A stretch of 9,804 nucleotides of DNA from Planctomycetota bacterium (lineage in GTDB: Bacteria > Planctomycetota > Phycisphaerae > UBA1845 > CAIVHJ01), in assembly GCA_022573485.1 (NCBI GenBank), contig JACZTW010000134.1, forward strand, positions 1 to 9,804, written 5' to 3'. The position numbers were made by a program, and so were the translations under genes. The notes under the pieces were generated by a model. That model searched no databases. It saw nothing but the letters and a program-made list of their open reading frames with translations, and had not been told where the DNA came from. Positions 5,180-9,804 of this stretch are shown here, piece by piece (within the stretch, counting starts at the first letter, position 1; every line of letters starts with the position of its first letter).

Positions 5180-6169
5180 TCACGCGGAGCGTGCGGCTTC
5201 GCACATGGCGTGCAGGTTCTCGGGCCGGACCACCTGCGGGTCGAACGTACATCCCGGCCCGATGAGGATCGGTCGCTCGCCGGCTTGGGCGAGGGCGTCG
5301 CGGACCTGGGCAGCGACCTGCTGCGCTGTGCCGTTGGGGAGTTCCGCGAGGTTGTCTACGCCGCCGCAGATGGCCGGCGTGGTGGTCTTGATCGCATCGG
5401 CGATCGAAGGGCCCGCAGCGCGATCCGCCCAGTTGATCACGTGGACGGGATACTCGGCGAAGGCCGCGAAGTTGAGCGGTCGGCCACAAACGTGCAGCAT
5501 GTTGAAGCGCGCGTCGGCAACAGCGTCGAGGATCTGCAAGTCGGTCGGCCTGACGAGTTCGTCGTACGAGCCGGGTGTGTCGGGATCGCTGTCCAGCCAA
5601 TCGTCGCGCACGGACAGGAAGATGCCGTCGGCGCCGGCCTGCACGCATCGGGCTGCAAATCGAGTGAGCGATTCCGCGATGACCCGCACGGCCCGAGCTA
5701 CGGCCTCGATATCCTCAGCCAGAAACTCCGCCAGGATGCGGTCGGCTTCAGTCTGCACGACGGTGAGGTCCGGCGGGCCGGGCTTGGGTTTCGGCTTGAT
5801 CAGCTTCCGGAGCGTCGCCCAGGCATTGAACAGCGTCGTCGCCATGAGCACGTGCCCGGACAGTTCGCCGGAGAGCGCTTCGAGCAGTTCGAGCTGCCGG
5901 GCGAACTCCGGCTCGTCGCCGCTCTGCGGCTGGAGCGCTTCGAGATCCCGTACCGAAGTCAACTCGCACGGCTTGGGATAGCCGTTGTCATTCATGACCT
6001 TCAGGAAGTCGAGATCGTAAGTGCGAACGTGGTCGAGGTGGGCCTGCACCGCAGCCGGGCCGCAGCGCTGGTGCGTATCAAAGTGATGCCAGAAACTGAC
6101 CGGCGGCCGGTCGGGTTGCCGGCCTTCGAGCACGGCGCTCACGCGTTCGATGTGGTCTGATGTTGACAT
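5180..6169 (-). CDS. Uroporphyrinogen decarboxylase (URO-D) family protein, MtaA-like rather than HemE
   Basis: A 329-residue TIM-barrel protein of the URO-D superfamily, which includes HemE and the methylcobamide:thiol methyltransferases MtaA/MtbA. The N-terminus has the family's DRPPVSFW block but lacks the HemE active-site signature PVWxMRQAGRYxPEY. Instead it carries His226-x-Cys228 in MLHVCGRPL and Cys307 in GPGCTFDP. This is the spacing pattern of the zinc site in MtaA-type enzymes (H-x-C then C about 77 residues on; here 79). The C-terminus DPQVVRPENLHAMCEAA is typical of that branch. So a zinc-dependent methyl transfer involving a thiol or corrinoid is more likely than haem synthesis, but no corrinoid protein or partner is adjacent and the substrate is unknown. 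ATG 6167-6169 has no ribosome site; a promoter ends 6 nt upstream. Confidence 0.85.
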   Translation of the reverse strand: MSTSDHIERVSAVLEGRQPDRPPVSFWHHFDTHQRCGPAAVQAHLDHVRTYDLDFLKVMNDNGYPKPCELTSVRDLEALQPQSGDEPEFARQLELLEALSGELSGHVLMATTLFNAWATLRKLIKPKPKPGPPDLTVVQTEADRILAEFLAEDIEAVARAVRVIAESLTRFAARCVQAGADGIFLSVRDDWLDSDPDTPGSYDELVRPTDLQILDAVADARFNMLHVCGRPLNFAAFAEYPVHVINWADRAAGPSIADAIKTTTPAICGGVDNLAELPNGTAQQVAAQVRDALAQAGERPILIGPGCTFDPQVVRPENLHAMCEAARSA

Positions 6170-6175
6170 GGCGAG

Positions 6176-6204
6176 ACTGTAGCCGTGGGCCGGGCTGGGG
6201 TCAA
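6176..6204 (-). promoter_or_regulatory. Sigma70-type promoter predicting a leaderless URO-D-family mRNA
   Basis: On the minus strand TTGACC (complement of 6199-6204) is followed after exactly 17 bp by TACAGT (complement of 6176-6181). CTCGCC then leads straight into the ATG. Five of six -35 and four of six -10 bases match consensus. The start point would fall on or beside the ATG, so no leader and no ribosome site. Confidence 0.55.
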
Positions 6205-6218
6205 TGATGCCGACGCGA

Positions 6219-7196
6219 TCAATAGCGCCGCTGCACGATGAACTCCGCCATGGCCCGCAGCGAATTCCGCGCGGGTGATTCGGGCAGCCGATCAGTACAG
6301 GCCAGCGCCGATTGCACGCGCTGGTTGGCGAAGTTCATGGCGCAATCCAGGCTGTCGGCGAGCAGATCGCGAATCTCGGCGCGCGATTGATCCGATGGGT
6401 TCGCGCACAACGCCCGCAGGCGCTGCCGGGCGGTGTGATCCGCGAATTCGAGGTAGTGAATGATCGGCAACGTGACCTTGCCTTTGTCGAGATCCAGGCC
6501 GAGCGTCTTGCCAAGCTGTTGTTCGGAGCCGACCAAATCGAGAATGTCGTCGACGACTTGAAAGGCGACGCCCGTATCCATGCCATAGGATTCCAGGGCG
6601 TTGATGGTGGCTGCATCCGCGCCGGCGTACTTGGCCCCGAGCATGCAGGCCACGCTGATCAGCGAGGCGGTCTTCCGCGATATGATCGTCAGATACTGCT
6701 CCTGCGTGAGCGCCCAATTGTCGCGCTCGTGGACCTGCAGGAGCTCGCCCTCACAAACTGTGTTGGTGCAGGAGGCGACGGTCCGCGAGGCATATTGCGA
6801 GTCGAGGCTGCTGCACAAATGATAGGCGTGGCTGATGAGATAGTCGCCGACGAGGACGGCGGTCTCGTTGCCGGCCATGGCGTTGATCGTGGGTGAGCGG
6901 CGGCGGGTCTCGGCTTCGTCGAGCACGTCATCATGCACGAGCGTCGCCAAATGAACCATTTCGAGCACGGCGGCGATGGTGATGTGTTCCCGGTCGACTC
7001 GGCCGCAGGCTTGCGCCGCGAGCAGAGTGAGCGCCGGGCGCAGCATTTTGCCGCGGTATTTGCTGACGTGCTCGCAGATCTGCGCGAGGAAAGGCAAATC
7101 ACACTCCAACTCCTCGTCGAAGAGCTGCTCGACCGCGCGCAGATGCTCTGTGATCGGGGCGTAAATGTCGTGCAGAGGCAAGACCGCAGGTTTCAT
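6219..7196 (-). CDS. Long-chain all-trans polyprenyl diphosphate synthase
   Basis: A 325-residue class I prenyltransferase (IspB/HepT/SdsA type) that elongates farnesyl or geranylgeranyl diphosphate with isopentenyl diphosphate, likely making the side chain of menaquinone or ubiquinone. Visible motifs: KYRGKMLRPAL (47-56) for diphosphate binding; first aspartate-rich motif DDVLD at 89-93 followed by RRR; GDYLIS (118-122); Lys175-Thr; FQVVDDILDLVG (212-223) with second motif DDILD at 216-220; and DLDKGKVTLPII (235-246). The residue five before the first motif is a small Ala84, which in this family permits long products. Start ATG 7194-7196 follows AGGA (complement of 7206-7209) at 9 nt; the frame extends to 7313 but lacks family similarity there. 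The URO-D-family gene begins 49 bp downstream on the same strand under its own predicted promoter. Confidence 0.92.
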   Translation of the reverse strand: MKPAVLPLHDIYAPITEHLRAVEQLFDEELECDLPFLAQICEHVSKYRGKMLRPALTLLAAQACGRVDREHITIAAVLEMVHLATLVHDDVLDEAETRRRSPTINAMAGNETAVLVGDYLISHAYHLCSSLDSQYASRTVASCTNTVCEGELLQVHERDNWALTQEQYLTIISRKTASLISVACMLGAKYAGADAATINALESYGMDTGVAFQVVDDILDLVGSEQQLGKTLGLDLDKGKVTLPIIHYLEFADHTARQRLRALCANPSDQSRAEIRDLLADSLDCAMNFANQRVQSALACTDRLPESPARNSLRAMAEFIVQRRY

Positions 7197-7222
7197 GGCA
7201 TTCCATCCTGATACGTGGAAAC

Positions 7223-7252
7223 ATTCTAGGAACCCGCTAAAAGGCCTGCCAC
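7223..7252 (-). promoter_or_regulatory. Candidate promoter of the polyprenyl synthase gene
   Basis: Minus-strand GTGGCA (complement of 7247-7252) and TAGAAT (complement of 7223-7228) are 18 bp apart. The -10 matches five of six consensus bases, the -35 four of six. The start point near 7216 would give a leader of about 20 nt containing the AGGA ribosome site. Confidence 0.5.
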
Positions 7253-7255
7253 CGT

Positions 7256-7274
7256 CTTTCAAAACTTTTGAAAG
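7256..7274. promoter_or_regulatory. Perfect 19-bp palindrome, operator-like
   Basis: CTTTCAAAA-C-TTTTGAAAG: two exact 9-bp half sites around one base. It is AT-rich in GC-rich surroundings and lies 3 bp upstream of the -35 hexamer of the polyprenyl synthase promoter, centred about 49 bp before the predicted start point. A dimeric regulator site is the natural reading; it matches no operator consensus that I can name. Confidence 0.5.
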
Positions 7275-7609
7275 CAGAACCTGCTGACCGGCGGGCGTGC
7301 TGAGCGTCGTCAATCAATGCAGACGGTTCCGTACCGCTGCGCGTGAATCGTCACCCGATGCTCATTCGAGGTCGTCTCGTTCGCTGCGATGGAACGCGAT
7401 TCGCTGGGCATCAGACCCATCGTGCTGCACCGGGGACCAATCGGGGGATCTCCGACGAAGCATGGCTCAGGGGTATCCGCTTATCGGACGCTTGGCAGAT
7501 CCGCGCTCAGACCCGCGAACGGCATGAGCCGGGGCCGGCGCGCAGCGACCGCAAGCGGTCATTCCTGCTTGTCGATACGGGTAGTGGCCCGATCCAGGGA
7601 ACGAAAACA

Positions 7610-8041
7610 ATGAGCGAAGCACTCACTATCACCCATCCGGCGCTCTTTCCACAAACGTGTCTTTCCCCTGCTCGTCGCCGTGGCCGGCGTATCTGTTTGC
7701 TTGTCGCCGCCATTTGGATCATGAATGCGTTCGATCTGTTCATGACCTTGCACGCTCATGGACATGGCTTGCTGACGGAAACGAATCCCATTGCCCGGTA
7801 TCTGCTGGTGCTGGGGCCGTTCGCTCTGACCATGTTCAAGATCCTCCTCGCCGGTTTCGGTGGCTGCGTGTTACTGTGGAACCGGCACCACGCGCTGGCG
7901 GAGTACATGACCTGGCTGGCGGCCGGTGCGAACCTCAGTGTGGCGGTCCGTTGGATGTCCTGCTACGAGTTCTACGAAGTCACGGTCAACCAAGGCGTCC
8001 TTCCGTCGGGAATTGTATCCGCCTTTGGGGCGTTTGGTTGA
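7610..8041 (+). CDS. DUF5658-like small integral membrane protein
   Basis: A 143-residue membrane protein of unknown function. After a basic segment ARRRGRR (21-27) come hydrophobic segments at about 28-48, 62-90 and 100-117. Recognisable motifs are IWIMNAFDLFMT (35-46), ETNPIARYLLVLGP (57-70), then FKILL (76-80) and the CVLLWNRHHALAE stretch (86-98), and VRWMSCYEF (113-121). The N-x-x-D...E-x-N-P...K pattern with an Arg-Trp in the last helix is what I associate with DUF5658. The ATG at 7610 is chosen for AGGGA at 7596-7600, 9 nt upstream, and because the frame further upstream is not membrane-like. It stands alone between the polyprenyl synthase and the hairpin cluster. Topology clear; family name from memory; function unknown. 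Confidence 0.7.
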   Translation: MSEALTITHPALFPQTCLSPARRRGRRICLLVAAIWIMNAFDLFMTLHAHGHGLLTETNPIARYLLVLGPFALTMFKILLAGFGGCVLLWNRHHALAEYMTWLAAGANLSVAVRWMSCYEFYEVTVNQGVLPSGIVSAFGAFG

Positions 8042-8283
8042 TCGAATCTCAGCGCAGCCTGCGCTGATTCGCAGTGGCCGGCGTTCCCCGCCGGCGCGTG
8101 CTTAGCGTCTTCCTGTTGAGCCGTGGCCTTCAGGCCACGGACCGCGTTCCCGGCGACCTACGAATGGTCCGGACCCTCAAGGGCCCGGCTCAAGGATGTC
8201 CAAGGCCTTGCAATCCCATTACGGTTCAGTTCTGGCTTTGCTTGAGTCAAAAACATATCCTCTCCATCTTCTGACACTCGGGC
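8042..8283. repeat. Tandem GC-rich hairpins downstream of the DUF5658-like gene
   Basis: Three hairpins follow the stop codon: CAGCGCAG/CTGCGCTG (8050-8057 with 8059-8066), GCCGGCG/CGCCGGC around a TTCCC loop (8077-8083 with 8089-8095), and CCGTGGCCT/AGGCCACGG (8121-8129 with 8132-8140). None has the T-run of a classic intrinsic terminator, though they could still end or stabilise transcripts. They look like dispersed palindromes. The remaining 140 bp to the TauE-type gene holds no gene; TATCCT at 8256-8261 is a weak -10 candidate for it. Confidence 0.6.
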
Positions 8284-9117
8284 GTGAAGTACTGGTTGAG
8301 ATCGACGATGGGTTTTGTGGTGCTGATTCTGATCGGCCTGATCACAGGCGTGGTAGGCGCGCTGCTGGGCCTGGGGGGCAGCATCATTCTGATCCCCGTG
8401 CTCAATCAAGCGTTCGGGGCCCACCAGCACCTTCACCAAGCCTGTGCGATGATCCTCAACTTCGTGGTGGTCACCGCGGCTGTATACGGGCACAGGAAGG
8501 CCGGCGTGCTGCGCTACGACATCCTCAAATCCACGATACCGGCCGCCATTTGCGGAGTGATCGTGGGCGTGGAGTTGAGTGAAATGCGGCTGTTTGAGGG
8601 AGAACAGCAACGATTCCTCACCGCTCTGTTCGGCGTGTTTCTGCTTTGCGCTGCGGGCTTCAACCTAAAGCGTGTCGTTCGCCCGTCGGCAGCCGTCGGC
8701 GACGAAGCTCCGTCCGCAGCCGCGGTGCCTTTCTGGAAGGCGATCCTGTTTGTGGGCGCGCCGACGGGCCTGCTGTCGGGGCTTCTGGGTGTCGGAGGCG
8801 GGATCATTGCGGTGCCCGCACAGCAGATCTTTCTACGTGTGGGTCTCCGCCAGGCGATTGGCAATTCGGCGGCCACGATATGTGGGTTGAGCCTGGTGGG
8901 CGCTTTGGCCAAGAACTATCATTGGTGGGAGAGTCACGACGGGGATCCGTTCGCGCCATTGACGATCGCATTGTTCGTGGTGCCCGGCGCGGTGCTCGGC
9001 GGCCTGATCGGGAGCAAACTCACGCACGTAATTCCGACGCGGTGGATCGGCGGCTCGCTCGCGGTGGTTCTCGTCATCGCCGGTGTGAGGCAAATGTCGT
9101 ACTGGCTGGCGAGCTGA
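8284..9117 (+). CDS. TauE/SafE family membrane permease
   Basis: A 277-residue inner-membrane protein of the sulfite exporter TauE/SafE family (formerly DUF81), anion carriers implicated in export of sulfite, sulfoacetate or other organosulfur compounds. It shows the family's duplicated architecture: GVVGALLGLGGSIILIPVL (22-40) in the first half and GLLSGLLGVGGGIIAVPAQ (162-180) in the second, each starting a set of about four helices, separated by a polar loop (about 130-148). Further hydrophobic stretches lie at about 58-72, 84-97, 112-126, 195-209, 225-242 and 256-269. Length is normal. A stop at 8272 limits the start to GTG 8284, TTG 8296 or ATG 8308. None has a strong ribosome site; I give the longest, with ATG 8308 (269 residues) nearly as likely. 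No sulfur-metabolism gene is adjacent, so the substrate is open. Confidence 0.88.
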   Translation: MKYWLRSTMGFVVLILIGLITGVVGALLGLGGSIILIPVLNQAFGAHQHLHQACAMILNFVVVTAAVYGHRKAGVLRYDILKSTIPAAICGVIVGVELSEMRLFEGEQQRFLTALFGVFLLCAAGFNLKRVVRPSAAVGDEAPSAAAVPFWKAILFVGAPTGLLSGLLGVGGGIIAVPAQQIFLRVGLRQAIGNSAATICGLSLVGALAKNYHWWESHDGDPFAPLTIALFVVPGAVLGGLIGSKLTHVIPTRWIGGSLAVVLVIAGVRQMSYWLAS

Positions 9118-9162
9118 CCGGGCACAAGTGCATCGACACGCTTGAATCGGCGGGATGGCTTT

Positions 9163-9233
9163 GTAGCGGCCGACCCCCGTGTCGGCCGTCTTGCGGATTT
9201 CGAAGACCGGCCGGCAGGGGCGCCAGCCGCTAC
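9163..9233. repeat. Dispersed hairpin repeat, copy 2 (after TauE/SafE gene)
   Basis: Begins GTAGCGGCCGACC and ends CGCCAGCCGCTAC; the same family as 2550-2613 but with a longer loop. The left arm 9163-9190 pairs with 9206-9233. Relative to copy 1, stem positions 14 and 16 change from T-A to C-G on both arms, while the C-C (13) and G-G (17) mismatches are kept. A TCTT/AAGA pair (9189-9192 with 9203-9206) can extend the stem toward the loop. It begins 45 bp after the permease stop codon. Confidence 0.8.
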
Positions 9234-9356
9234 TTCAAGACCCAACCCGCACTTTTTCGGGTGGCCAAGCACTGGTGCACTTTTGGTTGTCGAGTGTTCC
9301 AATGATGCCCTGCGGAGTCTGTCGAAACGACGATTCCATAGACGCATTTGGAACGG

Positions 9357-9362
9357 TACAAT
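9357..9362 (+). promoter_or_regulatory. Candidate -10 element of argF
   Basis: TACAAT inside GGTACAAT, the same 8-mer as the rpsP -10 region. No acceptable -35 is seen 16-18 bp upstream (TTCCAT at 17 bp matches only two bases), so an activator or another element may be needed. The start point would fall near 9369, inside the left arm of the stem at 9365-9401. Confidence 0.35.
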
Positions 9363-9364
9363 AA

Positions 9365-9401
9365 CCCGCACCGCAGGGTCTCCCCGCGGTGGCGGTGCGG
9401 G
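9365..9401 (+). promoter_or_regulatory. Perfect 10-bp inverted repeat in the argF leader
   Basis: CCCGCACCGC (9365-9374) and GCGGTGCGGG (9392-9401) are exact reverse complements around a 17-nt loop that itself contains CCGCGG. It begins 3 nt after the TACAAT hexamer and ends 34 nt before the argF ATG. It could be a DNA operator, an mRNA leader stem, or an incidental GC-rich palindrome. It does not resemble the AT-rich ARG box bound by ArgR. Confidence 0.5.
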
Positions 9402-9435
9402 ACAGTTGAAGCTATCTAACCGTGGAGTTCAGCCG

Positions 9436-9804
9436 ATGATCTCGAGCCTCAAAGGGCGCAGTTTCGTTTCCATGACGGACTTTTCGAGTGATGAAGTCCT
9501 CGCGGTGCTTGATTTGGCGGCCGACCTGAAAAAAGAGACGGCGGCGGGCAAGGCACATCCCAGACTGGCTGGCAAGACACTGGCCATGATCTTCCAGAAG
9601 CCGTCTCTGCGCACGCGCGTGTCGTTCGAGACCGGCATGACCCAGCTCGGCGGACATGCCATCTACCTCGCGCCCACCGACATCAAGCTCGGCGAGCGGG
9701 AGACGGTGGACGACATCGGCATCGTGCTCGGGCGCTATGCGGACATCATCATGGCCCGCGTCTTCGGGCATCCACTCGTGGCCGACCTGGCCAAACACGC
9801 CGGC
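9436..9804 (+). CDS. argF: Ornithine carbamoyltransferase (N-terminal 123 residues, cut by window edge)
   Basis: Ornithine carbamoyltransferase joins carbamoyl phosphate and ornithine to make citrulline in arginine synthesis; it acts as a cytosolic trimer. The visible part is the carbamoyl-phosphate domain: an N-terminal SLKGRSFVSMTDFSSDEV helix region, LAGKTLAMIFQKPSLRTRVSFE (45-66) with the phosphate-binding S-x-R-T-R loop (Ser57 to Arg61), then LGERETVDDIGIVLGRYADIIMAR (85-108), the conserved LGxxExxxDTxxVLxRYxDxIxxR block. The frame is open to the last base, so roughly 60 percent of a typical 310-residue protein lies outside. ATG 9436 is preceded by GGAG (9424-9427) at 8 nt. A catabolic OTC cannot be excluded from this part, but no arginine deiminase gene is adjacent. 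Confidence 0.94.
   Translation, partial: MISSLKGRSFVSMTDFSSDEVLAVLDLAADLKKETAAGKAHPRLAGKTLAMIFQKPSLRTRVSFETGMTQLGGHAIYLAPTDIKLGERETVDDIGIVLGRYADIIMARVFGHPLVADLAKHAG

Larger units (their letters stand above)
7197..7609. other. Divergent intergenic region between polyprenyl synthase and DUF5658 genes
   Basis: About 410 bp without a convincing gene. It holds the minus-strand promoter (7223-7252) and palindrome (7256-7274) of the polyprenyl synthase, and on the plus side a short palindrome GACCGCAAGCGGTC (7547-7560) and the ribosome site of the next gene. The DUF5658 frame is open upstream to 7343, but that extension is hydrophilic, Arg-rich and lacks family features, so I treat it as untranslated. 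No clear plus-strand promoter was found. Confidence 0.5.
9118..9435. other. Intergenic region between TauE/SafE and argF
   Basis: About 320 bp with no gene. It contains copy 2 of the dispersed hairpin (9163-9233), a small stem ACCCG/CGGGT (9245-9249 with 9258-9262) whose T-run lies in the loop rather than after the stem, a -10-like TACAAT (9357-9362), and the 10-bp stem of the argF start region (9365-9401). Confidence 0.55.

Noticed and set aside
5210..6160. Plus-strand frame of 316 codons opposite the URO-D-family gene
   Set aside because: The minus-strand protein has recognisable family blocks along its whole length; the plus frame has none.
7547..7560. GACCGCAAGCGGTC as a regulatory hairpin or riboswitch part
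   Set aside because: Only a 14-bp palindrome with a 2-nt centre; no surrounding structure matching a riboswitch class that I can recognise.
7343..7609. N-terminal extension of the DUF5658-like frame
   Set aside because: Arg-rich, hydrophilic, without family similarity; a good ribosome site lies just before 7610.
8158..8610. Minus-strand frame of 150 codons
   Set aside because: Antisense to the start of the TauE/SafE gene, rich in His and Gln, no recognisable domain.
9245..9262. Possible intrinsic terminator of the TauE/SafE gene
   Set aside because: The 5-bp stem has its T-run inside the loop, not after the stem, so it is not a standard terminator.

Overview
The window reads as chromosomal DNA of a GC-rich bacterium, most likely a planctomycete. 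That placement is an inference from four things: a stand-alone LigD-type phosphoesterase domain gene; a DUF5658-type membrane protein; a translation/tRNA-modification cluster rpsP-trmD-rplS-yraN with no rimM; and many dispersed inverted repeats in the gaps between genes. Most genes are housekeeping. No defence island, prophage, CRISPR array, transposase or tRNA gene was seen, and no new multi-gene system could be supported.

Layout: (1) 1-926 is mostly non-coding. A possible membrane-protein gene runs off the left edge on the minus strand. It is followed by two 17-bp perfect inverted-repeat elements, a related half element, and a 7-nt-period purine repeat with five phased GGG runs. (2) 927-2054 holds a divergent pair 48 bp apart: a TPR lipoprotein (minus) and a small phosphoesterase-domain protein (plus). 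(3) 2152-4165 is a plus-strand cluster behind a clear sigma70-type promoter: rpsP (TTG start), trmD, rplS and yraN. Spacers are 4-6 bp except rpsP-trmD, which is filled by a dispersed hairpin. (4) 4178-4334 is an inverted repeat built from a 9-bp CGCAGAGNN unit. (5) tatD (plus) converges with a uroporphyrinogen-decarboxylase-family gene (minus), with 3 bp between the stop codons. Upstream of the latter, on the same strand, is a long-chain polyprenyl diphosphate synthase gene. (6) 7610-8041 encodes the DUF5658-like membrane protein, followed by tandem GC hairpins. (7) 8284-9117 encodes a TauE/SafE permease, followed by a second copy of the rpsP-trmD hairpin family. (8) argF begins at 9436 and runs off the right edge.

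How the genes relate: region 3 combines ribosome assembly (bS16, bL19) with tRNA m1G37 methylation. The polyprenyl synthase probably supplies the isoprenoid tail of a quinone. ArgF starts citrulline formation in arginine synthesis. The remaining genes look independent.

The best leads are in non-coding DNA and at gene starts. Two copies of one hairpin family keep their pairing through compensating base changes while retaining the same internal mismatches. tatD and the URO-D-family gene each have a -10-like hexamer exactly 6 nt before the ATG and no Shine-Dalgarno, which predicts leaderless mRNAs. A perfect palindrome sits just upstream of the polyprenyl synthase promoter. A perfect 10-bp stem sits in the argF start region.
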